Assembly (NCBI GenBank): GCA_027627225.1 | Contig: CM051032.1 | Span: 62,250,637 to 62,314,636, forward strand | DNA length: 64,000 nt | Direction: 5' to 3' | DNA from: Congeria kusceri | Taxonomy: Eukaryota; Mollusca; Bivalvia; Myida; Dreissenidae | Notes under the pieces: generated by a model | What the model was told of the DNA's origin: nothing | The model's input: the letters and a program-made list of their open reading frames with translations, nothing else | The model's database searches: none | Shown here: piece after piece, positions 1 to 11,795 of the stretch | How positions within the stretch are numbered: position 1 is the first letter of the stretch | Layout of the letters: each line of letters starts with the position of its first letter | Made by a program: the position numbers and the translations under genes

Positions 1-907
1 AGACAATAAGGACAATATATCAAAATATGTCAAACTGACATCTTGTTGTTAATTAAGTGCCGATTGACGTACTCTTTTCGGCTCCACATCGCGGGCGCTA
101 ATTCTTTACTCAAAAAATCAACTTGTGAAAAGTAACATCTTCATGTTCCTTTTACTCATTGTATTACTAGTGTTGAAAATCATGTCTTGCGCAACTGTGT
201 TATAAAAATTCAATTTTGCTGTTATGCTTTACGAATTTTTTATAAAAATGTTTTACATGTGTTTTTATGGCAATTAATGCACCCACGCTTTCCATGCGGA
301 TGACGTGATGTTATACATGTCGGCATAATTTTCTAGCAGAACAAAGGATTAACAAGGAATGCTCGTGCAGTTTAATGGTAAAATAGAATTTGTGTTTATA
401 TCACGTGAACAGTAATGTTCGGAAAGGCGTTTCGGATTTCAAATTGATTATACGCGATTTGAAATTAATTACAAGGAATAATATAAGATCTCTATATTTT
501 TATATACAAATGGAATATTTGACATATGGATATAACACATTAAGGATGTTAACAACAATGAAAAAATAAAGTTAATAACGTTTATGTTCTGAGGTCACGA
601 AAATAGGCTATAGTGTATACATGTTTATTTAAATAAATGGACCCCGAGAATCGCGATATAGAGGATCTGCAGAGTATGACCCCATTTAAATGTGCGAAAA
701 CGCCCACAATTATTTTAATTTAAAATAACAAAAATAATGCATTCATTAATCAGAATGAAGCCGATGAAGAAAACATTCAAAAACATTCATTAAAAACATT
801 CGCATCCTAACATATTAGCATATCTGCGTATATTTACCAACTATTACCGACTTACATTTGAATGAACGTGTAAGCTCCCAAAGTGTTGCTACAGTACACA
901 ATCGGTA
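1..907. other. AT-rich DNA without recognised genes
   Basis: No open frame with plausible exon structure, no RNA gene and no clear repeat was seen in this stretch. It is AT-rich with scattered short homopolymer runs. Confidence 0.5.
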
Positions 908-982
908 AATTTTCACGGTGGTCATAAATTCGCGCAATGGCGGGAGCGCGAATAGCGCGAAAATTAGACCACCGCGAAAATT
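908..982. repeat. Short foldback hairpin
   Basis: Two arms of about 28 bases, 908-935 and 955-982, are inverted copies of each other with a few mismatches (left AATTTTCACGGTGGTCAT, right ending GACCACCGCGAAAATT), separated by about 19 bases. The arms are GC-richer than their surroundings (CGCG steps). Probably a small foldback repeat. The minus-strand open frame that crosses it has no other support. Confidence 0.7.
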
Positions 983-2399
983 AGTGATCCCACTGTAATT
1001 AATTGACCGAGTAAAAGTCATTTCTGCGTCCATTGACTGCTTGCGAAACGGAGTTTTACATCCACTACCTACATATCTGTGTTCATAATGACGCCAACTT
1101 GTTACCATATAACCCCAAAGTAAAAATATCAGTTACTACTTAAACACTTACTTTCATACGCTTACTAGATCAGTTCGTACAAAACGTATAAATAAATCAG
1201 ACCACGTTCAATACGTCCGGTGCCCTGTCAACTAAACCTTAATTGATATGACTGCGATATCTTATCAAATAATCCCATTCATGCTTGCAGCTTATACTTT
1301 ACTCGCTGGCAATTAAATTGATAGCTGTAAGGAAGTACTGTTAAACGTTGTGCCAAGGCCTTGAATTAATGCAATTACTGTCCAGACATTGACGTCATCA
1401 ATGAGTATTCCAAGGAGGACTGACTCACACATGTCACATACTACAATAGGATGACTCGCCCGAATTACCAAGTTCGAAGAAAGCTATAATGACCTTTATT
1501 GGAAGGAAATGATTTAAGTGAAATAGAATTACTTTATATTATGATACCAATATTGTACATATTTCCGTATTGTGTGGTATAAATAATGTCATATGTGACT
1601 TTTGATTAAAATAATTACCAGAATATCATATCCCAGAGATATTATTGCAAATTTCATTGTTTTGTTTGTTGCTGCTATATTATACCAGCCTTAGTAAGAA
1701 TTCATGTTTCGTTTGAAGAGTGCATTCCACTTAATTAACGACACAATTTATATACATGTGTATGACATAAATAACTAAAGTATACCGTAAACTCTTCAAA
1801 GTACCGAATGCTGCAACAACAGTTTAATACTTAGATAGAAATTTTACATGAAATAATAATTTATGACGCCTGTTACAGTTTATCGTTCTAAGGATATGAT
1901 ATTTAAGTCATGAAAATATTTATTAGTTATATGCTAAACATGCCGTGGTAAATAATTGTGAAGTTTGTCCTACTTTTTGTGTCAACCCTGGGCAGACAAA
2001 GACACTTATTTATTGTTTAATTTAAATTAATATGCATTTCAAATTCGAAACCCGATTGATGATTTGTGAAAAAGCGAAGGTATGCTAAAGATATATGCAA
2101 GCTTACTTTCGCTAGTATGATACAATCAGATAATGGATAACAATTATCAGTATGCAACAAATCATGAATATATAACGGGTATACTCGAACGCCGAAAAAT
2201 AACATTGTGATATCGTATCAAAGCAAATCGATTTCGGAATATGCATTATTTATTTACCTTTTATAATACAGTAAACCATAACCATCTATAAAGATTATTT
2301 CAATATCCACTCATCTTCTTTCCTATAAAACTAAACCATAGTCAAGAAAAAATACTGATTAATTCCAAACAATGAATCTAAAAATCACGAAAGAAATCT
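983..2399. other. AT-rich DNA, nothing recognised
   Basis: No gene, RNA or repeat could be supported by eye in this stretch. Confidence 0.45.
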
Positions 2400-2489
2400 A
2401 ATCCACTGTTTGAGTAATTATTGGAATCTTGATGTTAGCGATTTAATCCACTGTTTGAGTAATTATTGGAATCTTGATGTTAGCGATTT
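2400..2489. repeat. Exact tandem duplication, 2 x 45 bp
   Basis: Two perfect 45-base copies lie head to tail, at 2400-2444 and 2445-2489, each beginning AATCCACTGTTTGAG. Their identity points to a recent duplication. Confidence 0.9.
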
Positions 2490-2929
2490 CATACTAACTT
2501 CATAAATTGCGCCTGGCAGTTCAACTGCCTGCACTTGAAGTCAACCAGCAACGCAATCTCATTAAAATCATCTCCAGTCTGACGTTACTATATTATCCGC
2601 TGACTAGATCTGGTGACGCATTGTGGGTCACGTTCAGATGACTCTTTCAGGAGCCAATCAGACTGTTGCCCAAATGTTGTGGTATAGCTTCATATATAAA
2701 GCACAAATACTATGCACGACATTACCGTGAACTCTGGACGTTTACTCGCCTAAGGTACCACTATATCCATTGTTATCCGCGTGAACATTAACTGTACATG
2801 ATTTATTCCCGAGGATCAGCTGGAAATGCATCACTTTCCGAAAACCGTGGCCAAACATTGCTGTGCAAAAGGTAATTTCATTGGGCGCAGCAGAGCTGAT
2901 ATTTTATTGTTCGGAAGGTCATTTGAACG

Positions 2930-3744
2930 CGTGTTAGACCGTATACAGGTCACACCGTATATAGCTTACGTGTGAGCTGTATGCGTTGGTTGACAAAGTA
3001 TACAACTTACGGTCAGCCATATTCGTTGGTTGACAACGTATACAGCGTACGGTAGCTGTATACGTTGGATATATACACAAACTTTTGAAATAGGTATTTC
3101 GTCTTAACGTATATAGCTCACATGGTGATTGACTAGTATACAACATACATTATTGTGATTACTAGTATACTTGATCGCCATCACCATCTTCGTCGTAGTA
3201 GTAGAAGAAGTAGATCTAGTAGCGGTAACAGTAGCAACATCAGTGGTAGTAATAGCAGTAGGAGAAGCAGAAGCAGCAGCAATTGTGATTGTGGACGGAC
3301 GACCGGACGCACGACGGACGCCGGACAAATAGGATATTTACAGCTCACCCTCATCCACGGTATAATAATGACCCTTGTATTTTTTCAAATAAAAGTTACT
3401 GCGATTGAAGGACAAATAAACAGACGAACGGGCGAACGGTCGGACGGGTGGAATGGCGGACGGAAGGAGGACAGATAGACAGACAGATTGCAGCAGCAGC
3501 AGCAACAACAACAGCAACTACAAATATGCATTTGCAACAATGTGTTCATGACGACTTCTGCTGCTGATGATGATGATGACGCTGTTGTTGACGACGACGA
3601 CGACAATGATGATAATGATTATGATCATCTCGACGTATACAGCTTACGTTGAGCTGTGTTCGGTGTAAGCTGTATACGGTTTTATAGTCAACGTATACAG
3701 CTCACGAGTAAGCTGTATACGGCGTGAGCTGTATACGGTGAAAC
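2930..3744. mobile_element. Foldback element nested inside MITE M1
   Basis: This 815-base block is missing from the two other M1 copies. Its ends form long inverted repeats of roughly 70-80 bases (about 2933-3010 against 3668-3744) built from GTATAC-centred words such as CGTATACAGCTCACG and the reverse CGTGAGCTGTATACGG. AACG stands on both sides (2926-2929 and 3745-3748) as a possible short target duplication, or part of a slightly longer imperfect one. The arms are themselves clusters of a short palindromic motif, which is typical of foldback transposons. The middle is low-complexity DNA. No transposase is encoded. Confidence 0.75.
3155..3620. repeat. Low-complexity trinucleotide core of the foldback element
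   Basis: Runs of GTA/AGA/AGC-type triplets, GGAC-rich words, a CAG/CAA tract (about 3488-3522) and GAT/GAC tracts (about 3556-3620) fill the interior of the foldback element. Open frames here on both strands translate to Arg/Ser-rich or Ser/Thr-rich strings, as expected from triplet repeats, and are not evidence of a gene. Confidence 0.7.
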
Positions 3745-4469
3745 AACGTGACCTGTTATGCGATGTCCTCAGATCCTAACAATGGTACGATTTGATTTTT
3801 TATGAGATTGACCAGTAACGATATATGTGACATTCAAATGACAAAGTAGGATCATAACAGTGTAAAAACTACTGATTAATCTAAGGCTACAACAAACCTT
3901 ATAGTGAAGTCAACAGATGCGAGACCTCATTTGCTTAATGCCGACCACGTACATTACGTCGCTGCTTTTGAAATCACATTTATAATAATTTTGTTGTTGC
4001 TTTTCTATAATGGAGATGGTAACATGCTAGTACTTAATACAAACGTTTATTAACCTGTGAAGTGTACAATGAACACTTTCAGTTGGTAATAGTTTCCAAG
4101 ATAAGTATTTTTTTGTTACTGATTTTTCATCCATATAAGAACGTAATTATGGAGTTAAAAATTCTTTGTATTACTGATTTATAATGCTAACACTGCAAGT
4201 GGGTGACGTAAAAATGAAAACACGAATTTTTCAAATGAACGTAATCAATTTTCTGAGAAGAAATGTATTTGATACTTGTTTTTTCTTTCATTTCATCGTG
4301 ACTCAGAAAGTTGCTCTTCTGCTCTGGTTTGCATCTAACCATTGACTAATTAAATCATAATTAAATTGAATAAGTATTCTATTTTATTGCTGTTTAATTT
4401 GGGTTGCGATGCTTTGAGGTTAATCTTTATTTACAATTATTATTATTATATTATGAATATAACTGGGCC

Positions 4470-4705
4470 AGGTATGAGGTTCGGGTACCCACAAACCGGT
4501 TTAAAAACCCAATCCTTTGCATTGAGGGTTCCAAGGCGGTCACCCCAGTTTTATTCATTTGTGTCGGTGTTTGTGATGTGTTTTTGTATTGTGCCCTGTT
4601 GTTTCAGCAATTGGTCAATTGCCATTAATAAAGGAACTCGTTCTGATAATAATAGCTCTCTCCTGCTGTCGCAGCTGGAGTGTCACGTATTTATAATCAA
4701 TTACA
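4470..4705 (+). repeat. Dispersed repeat R1, copy 1
   Basis: The words CCAAGGCGGTCACCCCAGTTT and what follows recur at about 26350-26420. The later part (about 4612-4700, including CTGCTGTCGCAGCTGGAG) recurs in reverse at 49680-49780. It is therefore a dispersed repeat with pieces at three places. Open frames through it are not supported as genes. The type of element is not clear. Confidence 0.6.
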
Positions 4706-6690
4706 TGTGATGAGCAAGACAGTAACATCAAGTACCAAACATTGCAATTGTAACGTTGTAACTTTTAAAAAGTTTAAGTTTAAAACAGACGACTTTCTCA
4801 ATGTCACAGATTTTGTTTAAAACAACCCAGTGACGTACGAGTGCAAATCAGTCTAGTGCAACTGATCAAATGAAAGTTTTGAAACATACCGACGTGTTAA
4901 ACAGACAAGTGCGACTGAGTCAGATCTTTGACAAAGGTTTTGTGCAAACAACGAACAGTCCAGCGTTACAGTTAAATTCTAATTAGGGCAAGTGCCAAAG
5001 CACTTTGTGCGACTTTTCCAGTGATACTTCTCAAAGAGACTTAAGACTTACTGACTATTGCCAATGTCCCACTCAGACTTATGAACTATATTATAGTGTT
5101 AAACTGGTTAATGTGACAAAGGAACACATTATACCAGCGTACGGTGCAGAACATTTAATGGAGTAAAAAGTAAGTTAAATATTACCAAACAATTGACAAT
5201 TCTTGCCATGAAGATCCGTATTGATCTAAAACCTCGAGTGTGACGTCAGTAGTGGAGATGTCTGGTAATTGTTTGTAATTACCTAATGCGTTTCTCCTGT
5301 TATTTGTTGATTTGCCCCATTATACGCCCTCAAAATCAGCCTCCACATCACGAGACGTCAGCACAACAAAGCTAAATGTCAAAGAAGCCAAAGCTGCGTA
5401 ATGTCCTGCAATTTAGACTTTCTGTGAAGAATGGTGCGACTGACTTCTGTTTGAACTGCACAAGCCTGTTGTTGTTTGGTGTTATTGTGTGTTTTTTCAG
5501 TTTGACCTTAAGCTACTATATTTTGTATTCCCTTAAAAAATAACCGAGGGTAATTCGAGATATTGGCCTTTTTTTATCATAGATCGTTGCCTTCATAGAC
5601 CTTCTCGTTTCTTTATTAGACCCATTTACAGGCAAAATAATGAGTGCCATCATAAATTCTCTTCATTAATGTCTTACGTGCACAATTGGCTTCATGACAT
5701 TGATATAAAACATTGAGGTGACAACTGACAACCTTGACACATCAACAATCACTATTCGGAAATTGAAGTCATCTGTCAGAATGTTCTCAATAAAGAAATG
5801 GAAGGCATTGTTCATATGTTTCAAATGAAGACTTCTTAGAACATCGACTAGCCACTGATTCCAGGGACACGAGAGCATGGCATGTAACCAGTGCAAAGGG
5901 GTTATTACAACAATATTGAAAGGGACCTAAATAAAATGAATGTCATTTTCAAAAACAAAATATTTCATTGTAATTGCAACACAAATGTAAAAAAAAGATA
6001 TTATACATGTGCTAACTATTTTATGCGGATATTAATTTATAAATAATAATAATAACATACGGTCATTTAGCGTTGTTACAACCTGCCTACTTACTTTAAG
6101 TAATTGTTGTTAAATCTAACATTGCTGTAACTATGAAATAAGCAGTCAGGTTGAATATGTAAAACAGTCGATCACGCATTTGTTATAATAAATATGCCAA
6201 GACATAATATACATAGTACAAATACTGTAATGACTGTGTATGTAGCAGGATTATTGGTACTTAGTATAATGTTTCTTCAATTTAATACTATAACCTAGTA
6301 CGATTGGTTTACGTTAAAGCACAAACATAACGGACAGATTATTTTCGCTGTCGCCAAGCATAACCTACTGTAGCGATGGCCAAGTTAAAGACACTAGGTC
6401 CGCTTGAATTAAAACTATTCTCAATTCAGTTTCTTATTGACAATATATTAACAAACCATTGTATTCATCGCCTTACCATACTGTTAACCAATTTATTACA
6501 TAGTTTATATGTTCGGGAAATGTATATTTGTTGATATTGCGAATGACCTTGACACGGAATAAAAATGAGCAGTATATGTTTTATTCAGTTAAATAAATAT
6601 ATTATAATTTGACATTAACAACAAAGCTATATCATATGGCTTTTTACACCCGACATTACAGCTTCTTCCTTAATTGCATGACGATGATCT
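4706..6690. other. AT-rich DNA, nothing recognised
   Basis: Contains isolated TGACGTCA-type sites (about 5242) but no supported gene, RNA or repeat. The open frames in this stretch are short and lack splice or codon signals. Confidence 0.45.
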
Positions 6691-6699
6691 AAAAATTGA

Positions 6700-6765
6700 A
6701 GCATGGGTATGCGCTAAAGATTTTGGTGACGGCGAACCGGGTTCGAATCTGGTCTAATAATAGTT
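6700..6765 (+). repeat. tRNA-derived SINE fragment
   Basis: A good B-box / T-arm (GGTTCGAATCTGG, near 6740) follows a weak A-box-like word about 40 bases upstream. No full cloverleaf can be drawn, so this is a decayed SINE head and not a tRNA gene. Confidence 0.4.
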
Positions 6766-7024
6766 TAGTACACTTTTATTTTAATTACAATTGATGGAAT
6801 AATATCTGTTTTTTGTTTTGATTTGTGTTGAAAGTTGTTTGTTCGTGTATTTTTTTTTAATCATTGAATTGCATGACAATAATAACAATGAAAAAATAAA
6901 AAACAATCACGCCGTTTACGTGCTGTGTCCGTCTCAGAGTCATCACATCCCGTTCACTTGCTGTGTCCGTCTCAGAGTTATCAAATATACTTTATAATGC
7001 TTTTATAAATTTGAAAAAAAGTTT

Positions 7025-7094
7025 CACCAGCAGGACTCGAACTCATGACTATTGGTTCAAAATTACCGCGCCGCGCTTTTACCAACTGAGCCAT
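7025..7094 (-). repeat. tRNA-like SINE head
   Basis: Read on the minus strand it has an A-box (TGGCTCAGTTGGT) and a B-box (AGTTCGAGTCC) at tRNA-like spacing. The acceptor ends do not pair and an A-rich stretch follows in its 3' direction (about 7014-7024), as in tRNA-derived SINEs. The plus-strand open frame at 6963-7214 that runs through it is fortuitous. Confidence 0.55.
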
Positions 7095-7214
7095 TTATTC
7101 ATATCGATACTAGTGCATATATGCGAATACAAACATACCAGTGCAGTGATTTTTCATTTCAAAGCTGTTACCTCCTGTTCATATAATTTACCAATTTCAG
7201 GGAAACACCATTAA

Positions 7215-7305
7215 TCTATTAATGCGCAATGTTTATCTATTAATGCGCAATGGTTATCTATTAATGCGCAATGGTTATCTATTAATGCGCAATGTTTATC
7301 TATTA
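7215..7305. repeat. 21-bp tandem repeat, about 4.3 copies
   Basis: The unit TCTATTAATGCGCAATGGTTA repeats at 7215, 7236, 7257 and 7278 and then breaks off. Copies differ only at a T/G position. Confidence 0.9.
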
Positions 7306-7827
7306 TACTCAGATTGGAATAATTGTTTTATTAGGCGGACTAAGTAGCTTAATAATATAAACAGCCACGCGGTTGTATAATTTATGTTTGTTTATGTAAC
7401 CTGCCATGTAAACTTAATGATTTTATTTCTGAAAACTATGTAAATTTCGGTTTATTGTTCGCCGTTTCTTAGGACTTTGATGCAGTTGAAATATTCTTTA
7501 TCTTCCAAGCAGCTTTTTTGAGTATTAAATGAAATAAAATGAAAAAATAAAAATAAAAATATGAGAATCAATTCGCAGCAGTGCTGAGAAATGGACGGGT
7601 GCGTCAATCCATTATTTGCATTGTATAGCCTTTGACTAAGCATAAGGGACATGCCACCACTTCGGCATTGATCATAAGTATTTTGAAACATTTACTCGAT
7701 GCTAATAAATAATATTGGAAATATTTATTAGTTTTGTATGCTCAAAAATTCGAAAATCGCTACGTTAAATGGCAATTCAATGTCAATGCTTGCCTTGAAT
7801 CATCTGAAACGATCTTGAATATCCAAT

Positions 7828-8061
7828 GTGACGTCACTGGAATATATGTCTGGGGTTACTAGCAAACCATCTGGTATTGCTTGTTTTAATCCACTTCACT
7901 CTCTCTCTGAAGCAACATTGAGAGTGAGGAATATCAATATCAGTTTCAAAACAATAATCGTATGGACGTTTTCCGGCAATTATGACGTAAAAATGTTTTC
8001 TTTAAAGATACTCATTTTGTACGCAACACTTGTTACAGATTACGAAACTGCAGTTACATAA
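7828..8061 (+). other. Weak open frame with a signal-peptide-like tail
   Basis: A 77-codon frame ends with a hydrophobic stretch (MFSLKILILYATLVT from about 7990) that would look like a secretion signal if translation began at its inner ATG. No good splice donor follows and no homologue was recognised. It lies about 700 bases before the exon-like stretch at 8756, so a first exon is possible but unsupported. Confidence 0.15.
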
Positions 8062-8755
8062 TACGATATATAGGAGAAAATATTGTGTTGTCATATAATT
8101 TGTCACCATGAATGTACATTAACAGTAAAGACTTTAATGACAAACTTGCAACAATTCATTAAAAATAAATTTGAATAGAAAAGTTGTGTATTTGTATACC
8201 AACGCAAAAATAAGTTATTAAATCATGAATATTTTTAAATCGGCATATCAATTAGTACTTTTTTAAAACTAAATTCAACCAGCACCATTTAACGTTATGG
8301 TAAACAAGTAAAAAAATATAAGCTTATATTATACTATTGTACAAAACTACTGGAAAGCGGATAGAACTTTCGGTAACGGATTGACATTCTAACGTTGTCT
8401 AATGTTTTAATATACATTTGATATTGTATTTTAATCATATTGTTATTTGCTATTAATAATTTTCTAGGAAATCGGTCCATTTGGTTTCCGATCCAAACTA
8501 TCATAATATGCAATACAATATTTACGTAAACTATTATTCTTGGTGCACTTTATGCGATGTATGTAGGCTTTCTCCAGTGCCAATGATACCGATTCGGCAT
8601 TAACGACCTTAGCAATTGACGTCAATCAAGTTCGTTAAGATGGGCGACTTCACGTTCGGTCATAATTGAAAAGAGAAGATCTCAATATTAGTATAATATA
8701 TCACGCGCTGGACCTTTTTTATGCAATTTGAAACACGATACTGCTTTTGTTACAG

Positions 8756-8956
8756 AGAACTTCAATCAGTTAATTGATGCGTGGGTCACGACCAAAGATC
8801 TTTATCGATGTAATGCTTTTAGTCTACACGTGCAATCTACGAATTCAAGAGGATCTTTTCAAATTTACGACGTGGTCTACCATTTGGTAAACAACACCAT
8901 TGTGCAACAACAGCATCACCAACAACACCAGTTCCAATTGCAAACGAACAGACGGA
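8756..8956 (+). CDS. Putative internal exon of an unrecognised protein
   Basis: The stretch starts right after a good acceptor (TGCTTTTGTTACAG) and ends before GTATGT, a good donor, giving 201 bases open in one frame as 66 whole codons. The peptide begins ENFNQLIDAWVTTKDLYR, goes on with NAFSLHVQSTNSRGSF and YDVVYHLVNN, and ends in a His/Gln-rich run. I do not recognise the family. A diverged copy with the same acceptor lies at 27141-27357 but is full of stops, so the reading is either a surviving exon or chance. No partner exons are firmly identified; 9229-9447 is the only candidate downstream. Confidence 0.3.
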
Positions 8957-9228
8957 GTATGTACTTTTTACATATTTTTCGATATGAACACATACATGTA
9001 AATCTACTTACTAACTGTACTCGTAAATACAGGTTCCATGTACAAGAATACACAATTATACTGTGTCTCAGTTTAAAAAGGAATATTTTTGATTGATCAA
9101 TATGTATTTAAATTAAAAGATGGTGTTGTATTGACACGAAAGGTCAATAATTATGATGTTAACATAACGCGTGATGCATTCGAGCGTCTAAATGATTCAT
9201 AAGAAAAGAAGGTCGCACATATTCTTTA

Positions 9229-9447
9229 ATGAAATACAGCGAAACGGCAGCAATTATTAAAAAGAATAAGTGCCGTCCACGTTTTCTGCCCATAATTGTA
9301 ACGAAAGATACAAATAACGCAATGAAGTTCAGCGAACAATCTACGGCTTGGTGCCAGGATTGCATTCTTGCTTCAAAGAAATGCGTAAAAACGATTGTAA
9401 AATCTAAGTACACAGCTTTATTTTGGAAACAGTATATATTTTTCTGA
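9229..9447 (+). CDS. Open frame, possible terminal exon, unrecognised
   Basis: A 72-codon frame with a cysteine pattern (NKCRPRFLPIIVTK, then AWCQDC and KKCVK) ends at TGA. A weak acceptor (CGGCAG, about 9251) would join it in phase to the exon-like stretch ending at 8956. The antisense strand is also open over most of it, which weakens the case. No paralogue exists in copies B or C, where this part is absent. Treat as hypothetical. Confidence 0.2.
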   Translation: MKYSETAAIIKKNKCRPRFLPIIVTKDTNNAMKFSEQSTAWCQDCILASKKCVKTIVKSKYTALFWKQYIFF

Positions 9448-9524
9448 GATATGTAATTTACGTAGTACAAATATCAATATATATTTATATAAAGACGGTT
9501 AACTTTCGTTATTTACATATTTCA

Positions 9525-9808
9525 ATAAAGTAAAGTAAAGTGTTTGTTTATTATAGTGTCACCCCTCGCGATTAAGGCCAGCCAGTTTTGACTTATGAGA
9601 CACCTTTACTGATGAACATCTTTACTCCAGATTCCTATCCTATATGCCTGGCGCTTGGCAGGAAGGCAATCGGTACCCCTTGATTTAACTAGCTGCTGGG
9701 TAGGCAACCGGCCATATCAGAACTCGCCCTGTGTAGGACTCGAACCATCGACCTCCCGCTCCGTAGGCGAACGCCCTAACCATTAGGCCACGGAGACGGA
9801 GACGGTAA
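9525..9808 (-). mobile_element. tRNA-derived SINE, minus strand
   Basis: On the minus strand the head (9729-9797) has GTGGCCTAATGGTTAGGGC, an A-box like that of tRNA-Arg or tRNA-Glu, and GGTTCGAGTCC, a B-box. The T-stem has mismatches and no acceptor pairing is possible, so it is not a functional tRNA. A GC-richer body follows, and the 3' end is a short ACTTT tandem (about 9525-9541), a usual SINE tail. Length is about 280 bases. Confidence 0.7.
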
Positions 9809-10085
9809 ATATTTTAAATGAAATAATTACTTGTGCTTTTAAACTGTTTTAAGTGTGATACAAGATTCATAGTTTTTACCCATTTTTTTCCCTATTTTCC
9901 TAGTCCAACAACAAACGTTTTGTCAGTTGTAGGTGTATTGTGCATACATTTGTTTGTTAAGTTTATGGTAAGTTATACCTGTTAAATTCTTGTTTGTTGA
10001 TTGTATGTAAACATAAGGGTATAAGTTTTCCATCAGCGCCCAAATGTACAACCTTGACGTCAATGGTTATTTATGTAATCGCTTC

Positions 10086-10281
10086 GAAGTGGAATGCTGC
10101 TGTAATTCAAAGCTGATTTAGCGGTTTGTCATTTACTGACACCTCAACGTTTGAAGTGGAATCTGTGGATTCTTAGCTGATTTACCGGTTTGTCATACAC
10201 TGACACCTCAACCTGTGAAGTGGAATCTGCTGTAATTCAATGCTGATTTACCGGTTTGTCATATACTGACACCTCGACCTT
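10086..10281. repeat. About 65-bp tandem repeat, 3 copies
   Basis: Three diverged copies start at 10086, 10153 and 10217, each with GAAGTGGAAT at the head and CGGTTTGTCAT..ACTGACACCTC near the end. Confidence 0.85.
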
Positions 10282-10313
10282 TTAAGCACGCGGGTCTGTT
10301 TTGTGATTGAATT

Positions 10314-10488
10314 ATTAAAGGGACCTGTTCACTGATTGGCAAATTGACAATTTTTGTCATCGATAAAAAAACGACAACATAATATATATATATATTTATT
10401 TTGGTTAGTCCAACTGCTTAATTTTTGCAGTTAATACATTGAATATCAATTTTCAAAAATAGAAAATCTGTGAACGAGTCTCTTTAAT
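10314..10488. mobile_element. Small MITE, family M2 (AAAGGGACCTGTTCAC ends)
   Basis: The left end ATTAAAGGGACCTGTTCAC is mirrored at the right by GTGAACGAGTCTCTTTAAT, giving inverted ends of about 19 bases with three differences. It is about 175 bases, has no coding capacity, and TTAA overlaps both ends. The same ends bound the larger element at 55445-55905. Confidence 0.7.
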
Positions 10489-10982
10489 ATTGTCACATAT
10501 CCACATTTCTATTATCAATTTAATAAACTGATACAAATCAGATAAAAATTAAATATTACTTGCGTGAAAAAATGAGGAATTTGAGCGTCTAAATTCAAAT
10601 CTGGTATCAACATTGTACGGCATTTCTTTATTTCTATAATTGTATTTGTTATACGTATTTGTAAAACACGCAGCAACATGTCAGACAGAAATGTTACGTG
10701 TGCGAAATGTCTATACAAATCGAAAAGGAAATAAAAGAAACTCCCATATTCGTTGTCAACTATAATAACACTGCCTGCGGAACTATGATAGTTCGACTTA
10801 ACATGATGTACAAATAGCCGCGGAACACTTGACCGGATATACAATTATAGCAATTCGTGTACCAAAACAAGTTAAATGTTGTCGCTGTGCTGATATTTTG
10901 AGGAAATTGCCCAAATATATCTCCGTAGGACTATGGGGAACTTATTTTGGTCCATTATTTATAGAGAAGGATTATACATTCT
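10489..10982. other. No gene recognised
   Basis: A minus-strand frame of 109 codons (10515-10844) crosses this stretch but has no recognisable domain, splice context or paralogue. Confidence 0.4.
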
Positions 10983-11206
10983 AGAAATAATTTTCGATTT
11001 ATAGTTTTTTATCAACTAATAAACAACGGTTTGGAGTTGTTATGCGTATGAATTAAACCACGAGAGCGTTATTTCAATTCTAACATGACCTAACAGGACC
11101 TGACAACATTTTCTGCAATTATAGGGGTTGTTTATTGGTAGTTTAACGATGGTGAATTTTGTTCTTTGTCTATAGAAAAGCTTGCGCGTGTCACTCATGT
11201 TAGAAT
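10983..11206. mobile_element. Foldback/MITE family M3, copy 1 (partial)
   Basis: A half-palindrome (GAAATAATTTTCGATTTAT...AATAAACAACGG...ACCACGAG) is followed by a 130-base piece bounded by inverted ends ATTCTAACATGA (11077) and TCATGTTAGAAT (11206). Both parts recur at 11461-11795 and 26573-26893. It has no coding capacity. Confidence 0.65.
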
Positions 11207-11460
11207 GTAACATGTTACTCGTTTACTCGTCCTCAAGTATTTCGTTATTACCAATTACAAACGAGTTATACAGTGACTGATATTAAGAAACAGTAACACA
11301 ATTTTATATTTGTCATTCGGTTATATCAGCTGAAAATAATGAACGAGTACGGAAATGTCAAACTTTCGACTTCATAATACGACATTGTATAGGTTTCGTA
11401 AATACAAGTACAATTATATTCATTGTTTTAAGTGTACATCATGCGCATCATTCATTTATG

Positions 11461-11795
11461 AAATAATTTTCGATTTATCGTTGTTGATCGGCCAATAAAC
11501 AACGATTCGGAGTTCTGATGCATAGGAATTAAACCACGAGGGCGTAAGCCCGAGTTGTTTAATAGCCACGCATTAAAACGACAAAGGGTTGTTTATTGGC
11601 CGATAAATAACTATAATGCGAAAATTAATTCGATTCTGACATGATTTGACATATATTTTTGCAATTGTAATGAGAACTACTTTTTACTAAGCTCCGCTCA
11701 GAATCGGGACTACTTTTTGCGTCGTTTATTGGGAAGTTTAACAACGATAATTTGTTCTTTGTCTATAGAAAAATTAACGAGTATCATGTTAGAAT
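11461..11795. mobile_element. Foldback/MITE family M3, copy 2
   Basis: Positions 11461-11632 form a long imperfect hairpin with arms of about 85 bases, where CGGCCAATAAACAACG is mirrored by TTGTTTATTGGCCG. The second part, 11633-11795, has ends ATTCTGACATGA and ATCATGTTAGAAT in inverted orientation. It matches copy 1 along both parts. Confidence 0.7.

Larger units (their letters stand above)
2554..3810. mobile_element. MITE family M1, copy 1, split by a later insertion
   Basis: The left end reads CAATCTCATTAAAATCA and the right end (3794-3810) is its inverted copy with small differences, so the element has terminal inverted repeats of about 17 bases. The flanks show a 10-base target duplication with one mismatch (ACCAGCAACG before, ACCAGTAACG after). 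Two relatives in the window (47291-47694 and 52060-52502) carry the same ends and interior but lack bases 2930-3744, so this copy, about 438 bases long, was interrupted. No transposase frame is present, so it is non-autonomous. A 9-10 base duplication fits Mutator-like elements, but the superfamily is not certain. Confidence 0.8.

Noticed and set aside
3155..3478. Arg/Ser-rich protein of 107 residues
   Set aside because: The sequence is triplet repeat in the core of a foldback element, and the other strand is open too.
7828..8061. First exon with signal peptide (MFSLKILILYATLVT)
   Set aside because: Suggestive, but no usable splice donor follows and no homologue is recognised. Kept only as a weak note.
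9729..9797. tRNA-Arg/Glu gene on the minus strand
   Set aside because: A- and B-boxes are good, but the T-stem has mismatches, the acceptor arms do not pair, and a SINE body and tail follow.
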